Below, piece after piece: positions 11,440 through 24,600 of a stretch of DNA of 64,000 bases. The notes beneath the pieces are model-generated. The model was not told the DNA's origin. It was given only the letters and a program-made list of their open reading frames with translations, and made no database searches. The DNA comes from Trichobilharzia regenti (taxonomy: Eukaryota; Platyhelminthes; Trematoda; Strigeidida; Schistosomatidae). The translations under genes were made by a program, and so were the position numbers. Position 1 is the first letter of the stretch. Each line of letters opens with the position of its first letter. The stretch is from contig OX235266.1 of assembly GCA_944472135.2 (NCBI GenBank), positions 15,045,925 to 15,109,924 of the forward strand. Reading direction: 5' to 3'.

Positions 11440-12308
11440 CACACAAAATCGAAGACTTACAAGCGTAAACCGACCGACAAACTGGTCGAAGAAGCAGTCA
11501 GCGAAGACAGGATTCCAAGTGAACATAGAAAAGACGGAGGTTATAAAAATAAACAACCAACCAACAACAACAGCAACATCCAGCCCCGATCACCATCAAC
11601 GGGGGAATTTGAAAGAGGCTATTTCATTCACTCACTTATCTAGGGAGCATTGTCTCAACTACACGCAGTCGGAACGGACGAGGATGTCAAATCGAGCGAG
11701 AATCGGGAGGCGAGCGAGGAACACATTCATCAACCTGAAACCAATCTGGAAATCTTCGTCACACAACTCAGAATCAACAACAAAATTCGGTCGGATTTCC
11801 AATACAAAAAGGTCAAGTCAGTCAGCTCTTCTATACCGATCAGAAACTAGGCGGGGGGGGGGGTCACAAAGAATATTTTCAACAACAGCCTGTTGCAGAC
11901 CTCTATCGACAACTGAAGATCAGATGGCCGGGCCGGAAAGAATCACCACCAACAAGAAACTATGGGAACAAACGAAACAAGAACCAATCGCCAACCAACA
12001 AATATGCAGGAGAAAGTGGAAATGGATTGGACACTCGTTGAGGAGGCCGGTTGGGGAAATCGTGCGCGCGTCAGGCCATTGCTCGAGTGGAACCCGAAAG
12101 GGAAGCACGCGGCGAGTGGGACGTCAGTGCAAGGGTGACATGGAGGAGATCATGTGAACAGTTGAGGAGTTGAAACAGTACGCACGTGAAAAGTACAGCA
12201 GAAGACAGAAGCAAGCGGAGATGTGCAGTTGAAGCCCTATGTTCCACTAGGAACCTAAGGGAACAATAATAATATTAATAATAATGATAACAGTAATAAT
12301 AATAATAA
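11440..12308 (+). mobile_element. RTE-3 3' fragment ending at the CDKAL1 stop codon
   Basis: The plus strand encodes the RT C-terminal third in shifting frames ([62 protein letters not shown]). It then carries the family tail CCTAAGGGAACAATAATAAT and a long AAT/TAA-rich tract to 12308. That tract meets the last codon of the oppositely transcribed CDKAL1 gene. 5'-truncated and not intact. Confidence 0.8.
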
Positions 12309-12638
12309 TTAACTAACCAGTGTCTTATCATTTCTTATATAATTGTTTAATTTTGATAATAACCGCTCCTTGTCTTTCGACACTATCCCATTTGGAATAT
12401 TTCCTGATGTATTTTGAATTAACTCTGGTAGATTTGTCAATTTTAAGGATTCTCTTAACAATGACTGGCGGCTATTGTCAACATCAATGCCAACAACTCC
12501 AGAGTGATGATTTGGAAAGACGATAGAATCAAATGGTCCAGGATCGATAATTTCACCTCGCATAAAGAATTTATCACATTCCACGATTTGAACTAACACA
12601 ATCCGACCATAGACATTAGGATCTTTTGGGAGTAAAAT
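12309..12638 (-). CDS. CDKAL1: CDKAL1 exon 9 (TRAM-like domain and C-terminus)
   Basis: Acceptor TATAG, then 109 codons beginning [13 protein letters not shown] and continuing [17 protein letters not shown], which matches the TRAM region of CDKAL1. About 75 further residues follow with no family signature and no membrane segment. The stop TAA (12311-12309) lies exactly where an AAT-rich RTE-3 tail begins. Animal orthologues usually end in a hydrophobic anchor. This C-terminus may be native or may have been cut by the insertion. Confidence 0.88.
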   Translation of the reverse strand: MLLPKDPNVYGRIVLVQIVECDKFFMRGEIIDPGPFDSIVFPNHHSGVVGIDVDNSRQSLLRESLKLTNLPELIQNTSGNIPNGIVSKDKERLLSKLNNYIRNDKTLVS

Positions 12639-15600
12639 CTATACAAATGAAAAGAGATAAAGATCAATTATGAGAGATTACAGTATTGAAAAGTAAATGT
12701 AACTTACTGTCGTCTTTCGAAACGTTAGCTAATGCACCTAATGAGTAATTTTCACATATTATTATTGTTCTCTTGGGTTCACCGAGTGGAACATAATAGG
12801 ACTTCAACGACACATCTCCACTTTGTTCCATTTTTCTGCAGTCCTCTTCAGCTGACCCGGCTCCACAATTGCTCATAATCTCTCCCATTTCACCTTCGGA
12901 CGTTCCACTACTCGTTGTTTCCCATTCGATCGTCGACCTGGCGTGAGATGTCGTCCAACGGTCTCCTCATCTCCAATTCTCTCTACTTACTTGTTGAGTG
13001 ATCGGCTGTCGCCTGTTGGTTTGTTCCCAGACTGAGTTTCTTGCTGCTAATTCTTTCTGTCTGGCCAGCTGGCCATTTGATCTTCAGTATGGAGCCAGCG
13101 ATGGGGGCAGTTAGCTGTTGATAAAAGTCTGCAACTGCCTGTCGGGAATGCTTTTCATGACAAACTCGTCTCAAATAGAATTGACTGACTGGCTGACTTC
13201 ACATTTGTGTTGAACAGAATCCAAATCTTTTTCTTGAAACTAACTGTGCAGATTTCTGAAGTGGGCTTCAGGTTGATGAAGAGGTGTATCTCTTTCCTTT
13301 TGGTTATTTTGGCTAACTTTCACATCTTCATCCGTTCCAACTGCCTGTGATGGTAACGAAGCTTCCTGGAAAAGTGAAGAAAGTAACCTCTGTCCAGTCT
13401 ATCCGTTGATGGTGCTGACTGTTGTTGTTGTTGTTGTTTGGTTAGTTATGTCCATCACCTCCGTCTTCTCTATGCCTACCTGGAGTCGTATCTTCTTCCC
13501 ATAAAACTACCTTAATTCTGGTACAAATCAATACACGGACATCGATTCGACTGTCTGTCTGTCTGTTTTCGACATAGAACTTTGCACAAATGTGCACCAG
13601 TTCAAGTCGCCCCACTCCGTGTAGCACGCGAAGCAAGAGAAGAAAGTATAAGAAAAGCATAATAGAAACAGTGAGCAGAGGTGTGAGACAAAGGAGTAAT
13701 AAAGAATAACAAAACAGTTTCATTGGAGATCATAAGTCACAAGGAGTGGATGCATCTGCGCGGCCACTGAGAACGATTTTGAGCCATGTCACCAATTGTT
13801 TCCAACCATAGATTTTTACCGTCCCGAAGACCCCAGCCTGGAAGTCTACACCTTCCTACGTGGCTTAGACCAACTGTTGTGGATTTCATTGACTGGTGAA
13901 GCCAAGTTTTTGTTTGACCGCCGCTAGCTTTTTTCCAGCCTGACCCTATATCCGCTAACATAGCTCGTCGAGGGAGGCGATGACTTGGCATACGTAACAC
14001 ATGTCCTAACCATCTCAGTCGATGTAGCTTCACGACTTCATCGATTGATTTCCCCTGTTTACCTAGAACTCTACGCCTAACCTCCATGTTGCTCACCTTA
14101 TTATGCCACTTTACACGGGAAATAGAGCGCAGGCACCTAAGATCAAAGACAGCTAGCTAGTCTTTTCATGTCTTCCACTCTCAGTGGCCAGGTCTCACAA
14201 CCATAAAGGAGGACGGAGCGGACTGATGAGCAGTACACCCGCCCTTTGGTCGATAGTCGAACATCTCGTCTACGCCAGAGTCGGCGTAAACTAACAAATG
14301 CGAAACGAGCCCCTTGTATTCGTGCTGAGATTTCGTCAGAGATCAGCCCGTTGGCACTGGCTGATGGTACTTCCCAAATAAGTGAAGCGGTCAACGTGCT
14401 CTACCAATTCACTCCCTATTTTTAAACTAGGCGTCGATGTAGTCCAGTCCTGTAACATCATCTTGCATTCGGCGGGAGCGAGTCGCATGCCAAACATTCG
14501 TACCAAATCAATACACAGATATGTGGTATAAATCATCCTGGAAACAGATCGACAGATGAGAAATAAGGCTATTCAGAAAACGTCTATGGATCTCTTTTTA
14601 TAATCGAGAAAGTGCCATCACGTAAAAGATAGAAGTCGTGTCTAAAATATACTGGCAACAGTTTGCGCTTCACAGGCTGTGCGCAAAACACGTAAGAACA
14701 GATTCTCGAGGAGAAAGTTAACTTTCATTCAGCTCGTGGATGCACTGATCATATCTCTGTTCATATTTCATCAGTAGACAGAACACTGTCACACATACCG
14801 CGGATAAACAATTGTTGTGTTTATTGATATCAAGACTACCTTCGATTCTTTGGACAAAACTGTTCCCTGAAACTGTAAGTTAGGGAGAGAGATGCCCCCC
14901 CCCTAAGAAGTTTACCAACATCCTGAAAGCCTTATACACAAACATCTCAGGCACAGAGAGACGGCAAACAACCAAATATAATCAATGCTCCTAACCAACA
15001 GTGTAGTTACACAGGGTTTCCAATCTCTGGCACTGTCACAATGTCCGCCTGATTGGTTGTCAAAGGTCGATGCGTAAAGTCTTGTTGGATACCTATGAAA
15101 CCTGACCTATCTCAGCTGAGCATGTGTGGGGACTCTACGTATTTGATCATCCCTGTCCCCATAGTTGTTGGCTTCCGGTGGAATCATCGTGTGAGTAATT
15201 CTGAGCTCCGGTAGAGCATGAGTGTTTCTACTCATTGAAGGTCACTATTTAATGAGTGTCGTCATCTGGAAACACCAACGTCGGTGGCTTGGGCATGTGC
15301 TACGAATGTCATTCCAGAGGCTTCCGTGTACCTGGTTTCTGTTTGCTAGACATAGGACTAAATGGAAAAAGTGGCGAAGTCGTCATGTGGGATGAAGGAT
15401 ATTTCTGTCACGTTAGATTATATTTTATTTTGATAAAGTGTCACACAGTGTTGTTATACAGTAATATTAACTGATGACGTTTCGAGCACAAACTATTGCC
15501 ACTCATAATCATATCAAGGCACTACTCAGACAACTTTTTCCCTAATTTATATACATGTGTGGAATTCATGATTAGATATTTAAATAAAAATCAATATGGG

Positions 15601-18600
15601 ATGATGTACATTCAGAAATAATACTACGAGTGTTATTGATCGTCAAGATTACTAACTTGTTAAAATGTTATAATGTATGTGAATTGAAATACAATTTTAA
15701 AATTATTTATTATCCTCCTCTAATTTGACTGACTGGTGGTAATAATATCTTCCGTATTTCTGGTATTCGCATTGGGTCATTTCTGTTGTATGTGTTGGGT
15801 GTAGACTCGATGAACCAGGCAGGATTCAGTAATCAATCTCTCTCTATCTCCACCTACATAGATTACTCTTTAGAATCTTAACCCTCCCCCACCCATTGTA
15901 TTTTGTGGTTGTGTGTGCAGTGCAATCGCTAAGCTTTTTTTCAAATTAGTTATCTTCTCAGATGGGGTCAACCATTCTTCACTTAGCTAAATTCTTATGC
16001 TCTGACAATCTGACTACCCCTGACCTACTAGTTTGACCAATGTAGTTTACTTAACTCACAGTCATTGCAAGGTATTTTATAAATTATATTATTTTGTCTA
16101 ATTAGGCCAACCTACAGGGTCTTTAAGCCTAGAGAGCTTGTCTCTGAGTGAGTTTGTAGGTTTCAATGCCGCCACCCTAATTCCTGCTTTGTTATTAAGA
16201 ATGCTACGTAGGGAGGGTTTCAGATGCCCCCTCCTTGTATGGTTTAACAGTGGATGACTTATATTCTCTCTTATTCATGTTATCATTACTAGTTTCACAA
16301 CTATTTTTATTTTGCTTTCGGCCCTTTCCGATCTTCCTAATAATTTTATAGGATAGTTATTTAACACCAAGGCCTCTTCTATCTGTTTTAGTTCATCACT
16401 TAGGTCTTTTCTTGTGCTACTTAGTGCTACTGCTCGTTTCGCTAAACAGACACTTAACTAAGCCTGCCTTAACATTTAACGGATGAGACGAATTAAAGTC
16501 TAAATATCTATTAGCAGAATCCGTTGGTTTTTTATAAACGCTAGTGTGCAGTTTACCTTCTTCTATTCGTTTTATTTTTTTATTTTTATATTTTTGATTT
16601 ACAGCTTGATTCCACACTGTATTTTTGGTACAAGTATGGAATTTTCAGCATGGATATCGGTAGCCCACATTTTGCAGGCCGACCATAGATATCAGGTGTG
16701 CGTCGGCGGGGGTTCGAACCTCGGACCATGTGCATGGTCGGCGAGAGTCCTAACCACTGTGCCACCGACGACAATCTAACATAGCTAATTCTCCATATTC
16801 ATTTTCCGATTCGAATGTGAATTTTATTCCCTCACTAGTGAGTTTATATGTGTGTGTGAAGAAGCTAGAGATATATTGTTTTTAACACTGTGGAAGTGTC
16901 ATCTACATATCTCCATCATATTTTTGCAGTAGGATTAAACGTATTAAGAGCCATATTTTCCCAGCTGTCGATGAAGATATCCACTACGATAGGGGATATT
17001 GGTGATCCATCTCTGTTTGTCTACATATTTTGCCTTGGAATTTAAAGATAGTAGATGTGAGGCATAACACTGAATTCTTAAAATAATCTCTTCCATGGAC
17101 AGCTTTGTCCTATAAGTGAGTCCAGGATCTGCAGTTAGTTCTTGTTTAACTGCTTCTAAGGCTGCCATATTGATTGGTATATTAGTATAGTCTGCGTTTC
17201 TTAGCCATTTTTAACCGATAGTTTAATCTTCAGTCTAGAGCGAAGGTAGCTGTTGATGAAAGTCTGCATTTATCTCCTAGAAATGGTTTTTGTAACTTTT
17301 ATGCCAAATGCATGAACCATATTAAAAGCATCAACTAACTTGACATGAGTCTTGTAGATCAAGACTTTTCCTTTCCTGGATTGCTTAATAGGAAAGACTA
17401 TGTCATACTTTGTAGAACTCTGAACACTGTCAGCCAGTAAGGCGAGTGTTATGCCATTGGGTCATATCGTTAACATTGTCATTGATAGGCACTTGATGTC
17501 ATAGAACAAATTTGCTAAAGGAATTTTGTCAGACTGTGAGCATCCACCGCAGCACCAAACTTGTGTCTCCTCCTCAGGGAGAACAAGAAGTTTTTTCAGA
17601 AGACTTTATGCACCTACGTCTAAGTATAAAAATTCCACTAAACCATATTTGGCCGAACGTACTTTATGTGATGAAAATAATGTCACACATGGACTAACTA
17701 ACTAACCTTCTTTGCACTACTAAACTGACCATTTCCTCCACCCTTACAACATCAAACTTTATTGTTATTGTACTTCTTTTATTTATAATCCTCTCAATTT
17801 TTCGTTTTGTTTATTTTTTTCATAAATGTGAACATCATTTAAGCTGTGTTGTAACTGTTAATTTCGTATTTCCCCTCATGCTAAAATTTTCAAACTGAAT
17901 CGATAATACTGTTTGAAACAAACTCACTGTTATTATTATTATTAATAGTTAATGATCTCAATTCGTGCTTCAAATATCATAAGCGTGGACAAATTCCTCT
18001 GGTTAATTTTCTTTTAATTTTTAATTTTATTTATATTTTGAGTAAATCAAACGCAATATTGTGACACATACTGAGAATTCCATTATGTATGATAAATACT
18101 GTTTTTGGAATAAAGTAGATTCATTAACATTATTGTTACGTCAATGCAAGAACTGGCGCGGCATCATGCTCCTGTCCATCCCAAGCAAAGTACTAAGCCG
18201 CATCATCCTGGAGAGAATCAAACACGCCAACCTGGATGAAAAACTTCGACCAGAACAGACTGGATTCAAGAGGAATAAGTCATGCATCGATCGAATCACC
18301 ACACTACGGATCATCATTGAACAAAGCCTGGAATAGGGCAGTCAGTTATCTACCTAACTCAACTTCATTGACTTTAAAAAGGCCTAGAACAGCGTTGATC
18401 GAGAGGTGATTTGGCAACTAATTCCCTACTACGGGGTGCCACCGACAATTATACATCTCACTCAACAGTTATACGACAATGCTGTATGCCAAGTACTCCA
18501 CAACGGGAAACTCACGGAATCCTTCGAAGTGAAGACGGGAGTAAGACAATGCTGGCTGGCTACCTACTGTCTACAATGATTTTCCTGATTGAAAACGGTA

Positions 18601-21600
18601 GACTGGATAATGCAACAAACAGCAGGAAGCGAGGAAACAAGCATAAAATGGACGCACACAAAGAACTTGGAGAATGTGGACTTCGACGATGATATACATG
18701 TCTGATTTCCCACAAAATGGAAGATATGCAAGTGATGATAATCAACAAGTTGACAGAAGAAGCATCCAGAGACGATTGGACTTCAGATGAACATAGAAAA
18801 ATCAGAAGTAGGCGATGAAGATTCCTGGACAACAACAACAACAGAAAAACAATCAGCCAGCATAAATGGGAGGAACCTGAAAGAAACAACTCCTTTACCT
18901 ACTGGGAGGCAAAGTTTCAACTGCAGCAGACGGAGCTGATGAGGATATCAAATCAAGCTTTCATTACTATCAAGTCTGTCTGGAGGTCAACAGCACTCAG
19001 CATGAATAATTAGATCCAGATTTTTAAATGCAATGTGAAGTCAGTCAGTGCTGCTACACGGATCAGAAACTTGGCACCGCGCCACGAAGGGCACTTCAAA
19101 CAAACTACAGACCTTCATCATTAACAGCTAGCTGTCTTCGCTCAATACTACTCAAGATCAGACGGTTGGCCAGAAAAGATCAGCACCAGGGATCTCTGGG
19201 AGCAAACTAGCCAAGAATCGATTGTGCAACAAATAGGCAGGAAGAAATGGAGATGGATTGACCATACTCTGAGAAAACCATCAAGTGACATCATAAGACA
19301 GGCTTTCGAGCGGAACCTGAACGGGAAGCGGCGAGTTGGTCATCAGTGCGAGGGTGACATGGGGAAAGTCATGTGAAGAGGAGATGAAAGCATGTGGGAA
19401 GACTTGGAGCCAGATGAAAACTCTAGCAGAGAAACGAACGCAATGGAGACGCGCGGCTGAAGCCCTATGCCCCTCTAGGAATTAAAAGGAAATAATAATT
19501 ATGATTATTTATGCTTGGTGCAGTGCAACAGATTTACATATTGATTAAACAGTAATGAAGATCTGTCTTGCTTCTCCCCCCTCCCTCACATTCCTAGTTG
19601 GCTTTGACATCCTTATTTATAGGACTTGGAGTTGATAGGATGCTGTCTGGATAAGTATTAGTGACTAAGTAGTAACATAATATGCCAATATGCTTCCTTC
19701 TTTTGAACGATGGAGTTCATCAATTCATCTTATACGAGAATTATATATTGAAGATTGGGTACTGTAGTACCACACAACAAACACCCATAAGATCCATTCA
19801 GAAATAAAAAAAATTATGAATGTAGACTTGGCTATGAACCAATATCCACTTAGTGATTAAGTGAAGATCACGGCGTACTGGACAGCCATTCTGCTATAGT
19901 TTAAAATTCCTAACCAATGCATATGCATAACTCCTCAGGGAATCAGAGACAAGACTTTTAGGTAACCAGGTCAGGTTGCTGACCATACACTAACTAAATG
20001 ACCTTTGAATTTTGACTTCCCGATAATTCACTCTATATACCGGTAACTAAAACTAATATCATAGATGAACACCAGCATCCAAGATTTGTCATTAAAACCT
20101 CTGAACATTCATCACATAACCTACTTCTGAAGAATCCCAAACCGGGACGAAACAGCTTTATTTTCAATTCTTACTGCTTTTCAATGATTTCCTAATTGAT
20201 TTTAGTTTGTGACTACTAAGTGTACAATGGGAATTAATCTAAACACCAACACTTCTGAAAGAAGTACATACAAGCCTTCAGCAGATATTATTATTATTGT
20301 TCCCATGGGTTTCTAGTGGAACATAGGGCTTCAACTGCACGTCTCCACTTGCTTCTGTCCTCCTTCTACTGTAATTTTCACCTGCATCCATGTTAGTCAG
20401 TCCATACTGTTTCAACTCCTCTTCACACGATCACCTCCATGTCACCCTTGAAAGTTCCACTCGCCGCTTCCCATTCAGTCGGGTTCCACTCGAGCAATGG
20501 CCTGACGCGCGCGCGATGTCACCCAGCGACCTCCTCAGCGAGTGTACAATCCGTTTCTATATTCATCTCCTACATATTTGTTGGTTAGCGATTGGTTCTT
20601 GTTTTGCCTGTTCCCATAGTTTCTTGTTGGTGGTGATTCTTTCCGGCCCGGCCATCTGATCTTCAGTTGTCGATAGAGGTCTGCAACAGGCTGTTGGAAA
20701 TATTCTTTGTGACCCCTCCCCCGCCTAGTTTCTGGTCGGTATAGAAGAGCTGACTGACTTGATCTTGTTTGTATTGGAAATCCGACCGAATTTTGTTGTT
20801 GATTCTGAGTTGTGTGACGAAGATTTCCAGATTGGTTTCAGGTTGATGAATGTGTTCCTCGCTCGGCTTCCGATTCTCGCCGATTTGACATCCTCGTCCT
20901 TTCCTTCTGTGGTTGAGACAATGCTCCCTAGATAAGTGAGTGAATGAAGTGACCTCTTTCAAATCCCTCCCGTTGATGGTGATCGGGGCTGGATGTTGCT
21001 GTTGTTGTTGGTTGGTTGTTTATTTTCATAACCTCCATCTTTTCTATGTTCACCTGGAGTCCTGTCTTCGCCGGCTTCTTCTTCGCCCAGTTTGTCGGTC
21101 GGTTTTCGCTTGTAAGTCCTCGGTTTTGTGTGACATCAAACATAAATCATCCATGCGCGAAATTCAGGTCTTCTAGGTTCTTCACGTCAGTCGGTTCAGG
21201 ATATCCGTGTATTCTCGTTTCCCACTGCCTGACGCATAATCCAGTCAGTCTACCACAATTAAGAATATGATTGTGGGTGATAATAAGCAGCACCCTTATC
21301 TGACTCCTGTGTTTACTCGAGACGCCTCACTGAGTTTTCCGTTGTGGATCCCTTGACATGTGCCGTTGTCGTACGGCTGTTGAATAATTTTGATGAATAT
21401 TTGGGGTACGCCGTAGTACTCGGGTAGTTTCCAAACTATTTCACGGCCAACGCTGTCTGTGGAAGGCCTTCTCAAAGTCTATAAAGTTGAGGTAGAGGTT
21501 TGATTGCCATTCCATGCTTTGCCTTTCCTGAATCCAGCTTGTTCTGGTTGGCAGACTTCTGTATCCAGTGCATCCTTAATTCTCTCCAGGATGATGCGAC

Positions 21601-24600
21601 TCAGAATTTTACTTGACGTCGACAGGAGCATGATTCCTCGCCAGTTCTTGCAGAGTCCTAAGTCGCGGATATTGGTCATTATATTATTATTATTCTGCCA
21701 TAAGCCACACTATAGAATAGTCATCTTGAAGGTGTTAAAAAAAACATTGAATTGACCACCTACCGAACCTAAAATCCAAAGGTGCAAAGACAACTGAGAT
21801 TATAATGTCGACTACCAATTAGTAAGTAACCTTACCACCACCATTGACACTCTGAACGATAAATAAAAAAAAATTCCGTAATTTGAAAAAAAGTTCCACA
21901 AGAAGGGGCGAGTAATCATTCACCTACCTGTTCATAAGCTTTTGTATGTCCAACCCAATATTTACCATCAAAACTTGGTTCAGTAATCAGTGCACGAACT
22001 TTACAACCAACACGACATCGTAAGGACGATAAGTTCGAAATAAATCGTGTAATTTTCGTGTACGAAGTTTCACTTCTGCTGTTGTTGCTTTTCTGTAAAT
22101 ACAAAAACAACAAAAAAGACGATAATTAAGAGTGTACTGGAGTGAATTAAACTGACATAAAAAACCATGAAATGATGTATACTACTAATGGTTGAGATAA
22201 GTAGTAGTAGTAGTAGTATACGACGCACACTAAAAAAGAGTAGTACTTGCTAACGAGAACGGTCCGTTTCCCTCGTTTTTGGGCTGAGTTCAACAGCGGT
22301 GTACCCAGTTTAACCTTGAGCAAAGAGCTGAGCTAACAAGCACACCTGGTTCATGTTAACTCGTATACCGCTACTCATCTGAATCATTAAGTCGTATATA
22401 GTTTTATGCATTTAAGGCTTCGTTTCCTGACTACCATTCATGCTGACAAGTAGGTCACATACTGTGCATGATATGAGTTATGTCGATTTCTGAATGAAAC
22501 TGACTGTTGGGGCATAAGCGGAAATTATGAAAAGACAACGACGAGTAACGTCATCCCTTCCTTCTTCTAACGGACAGCACACATATGACTATCATTGGGA
22601 TCCAGTCAAGAAGTGGTCGTTTTTCTTACCCTAACACTCAATGCTATCCCTAACCCTGTGAATTCTTGTGAACTAGCTGAAGAGTCTCCTGACACCCTTA
22701 AAGTGAATTCTTCAGATTCACTTTGTTAACCACGTGGAGTGGGTGGTGTTAGGCGAGTAACCACACTCGGGTCTTGTATGAGTGTCTCCAAGAAACAACA
22801 TACATCTGTGACTCGAGATGCGAGAGTTCTGGCTAGTGATGTCTGTTGTCCGATTTCGCAGAGAGTCCTGACGTTAAATGCTTCTATACGAAGTTGACGA
22901 CGTGACTTGAAGAGGCCTTCGTTGTTTGTGGTGACAGAGTGAAGATGACTCACTAGTCTGCGGAATACGACTGACTGCAGTAGGGAAGTAAGACGATGAG
23001 GGTGATGTGGATAAAGGAGAATGATGCTCTGGAAGGCTTCGTATGGTTTTGGAAGTATGTCAGCAGTTGTTACTTGCTGACTGCCCACACCGTCGAAACT
23101 GATTTTTTCTTCGGGTACTTTTTTTCTAATCTCTCTCTACAGTGTAGAAACAGCATAGCTGGCTGGCATGCTGGTCATCTGAGGGAAACACCTCACTGCT
23201 GTTACATCCCTGTTCCCCAGCATAAAGTAAAAAAAGTGCTCACATTATGCCGATAACTGCTATTAGTCTAGCCACTATCCTAACAATCTTCCTGGTATGG
23301 TAGAGCCTACAGGAACACTAGTTCCAGCCAGTGTAGCTTGTTGGGTCATTGTGATATGCAAGTTCGACCACCACGTTAAGGTAGCAGCTATTGGTCAGGT
23401 TCCAAATAAAACTACGGTGAAATAATCACCTTGAAATGTGAAAAGTGAGAATTCGATTGGAAAAAACTGACACTCGTGAGGAACACATTGCAGTAGATTT
23501 GAGACATGGAAGTTATAGACACACTAACTTGTTTTCAACGTTAAATTTTGTAGAGAAGAAGTTCAACAGCTCAACTTGCCATATTCCACAAAGCACTCAA
23601 AGGAAATATAATAAGAGTGATTATATGCAGAATAATGAGGGCTTATTGGATATAGCTGCATTATCGTTCTTAACATTTTGATGAGATTCGCCGCTCCCTA
23701 CATCCATCCTTAAGACCGACAATCAAGGAATTCATGGACTGATGCTAAAGTTGTTATTTGATCACACTTTTATCTCTTTTTCAACCTAATTCTATGTTGG
23801 CTAGCATTAATCAACGAAGAAGGCAGTGACTTGGTGTGTGTGACCGTGAACAGTGGTGGCTGACAAAGGCAAAAGAGATGGAAAAAGCATCGGCGATAGG
23901 CAACACTAGGCAACTCTTTAGACTCATCACAGAATCGGGTGGGAGAAGGCAATTCATAAGTGAGACTATTTCTGAGAAAAATGGCTCCTTAATTAGCTCT
24001 CAGGATAGACGCCTTGAACGCTGGAAAGAACACTTTGAGGAACAATTTAACTTGCCTACAGCCACACTGAACCTCCCCGCCATCCACCACGTACCCGAAT
24101 GGGATATAGACACTGGTCCGCCGTCTGTAGGTGAGGTTACAAAAGCTATCAGTAATTTGAAACGAGGCAAAGCGGCAGGACCCGACGGAATTATTCCGGA
24201 GGTGTTTAAATATGGGGGTGACATACTAGTTTGTAGATTAACTGAGGTACTAGGCAAAGTCTGGGAATCAGAGACAGTACCATCAGACTGGGGTAAGTCA
24301 CTTATTATACCGATATTCAAGAAGGGAAACAAGTCCTCGTGTGATAATCATAGGGGGATCAGCCTAACGAACATAGTCTCTAAAATCCTAGGCTCAGTAA
24401 TCATGCATAGACTAAGCAGAACTCGGGAGGAACAGACAAGGGAAAATCAAGCAGGCTTTAGACCAGGTAGAGGGTGCATAGATCATATCTTCACTCTTCG
24501 ACAGATTCTAGAACATAGACACACTTTTCGGCGTCCAACAATTGTCATATTTCTTGACTTGAAGGCGGCCTTCGACTCCGTGGATCGAAAGGTACTATGG

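Noticed and set aside
22996..23256. Plus-strand 86-codon open frame
   Set aside because: It is antisense to the RTE leader and endonuclease start and has no domain of its own.
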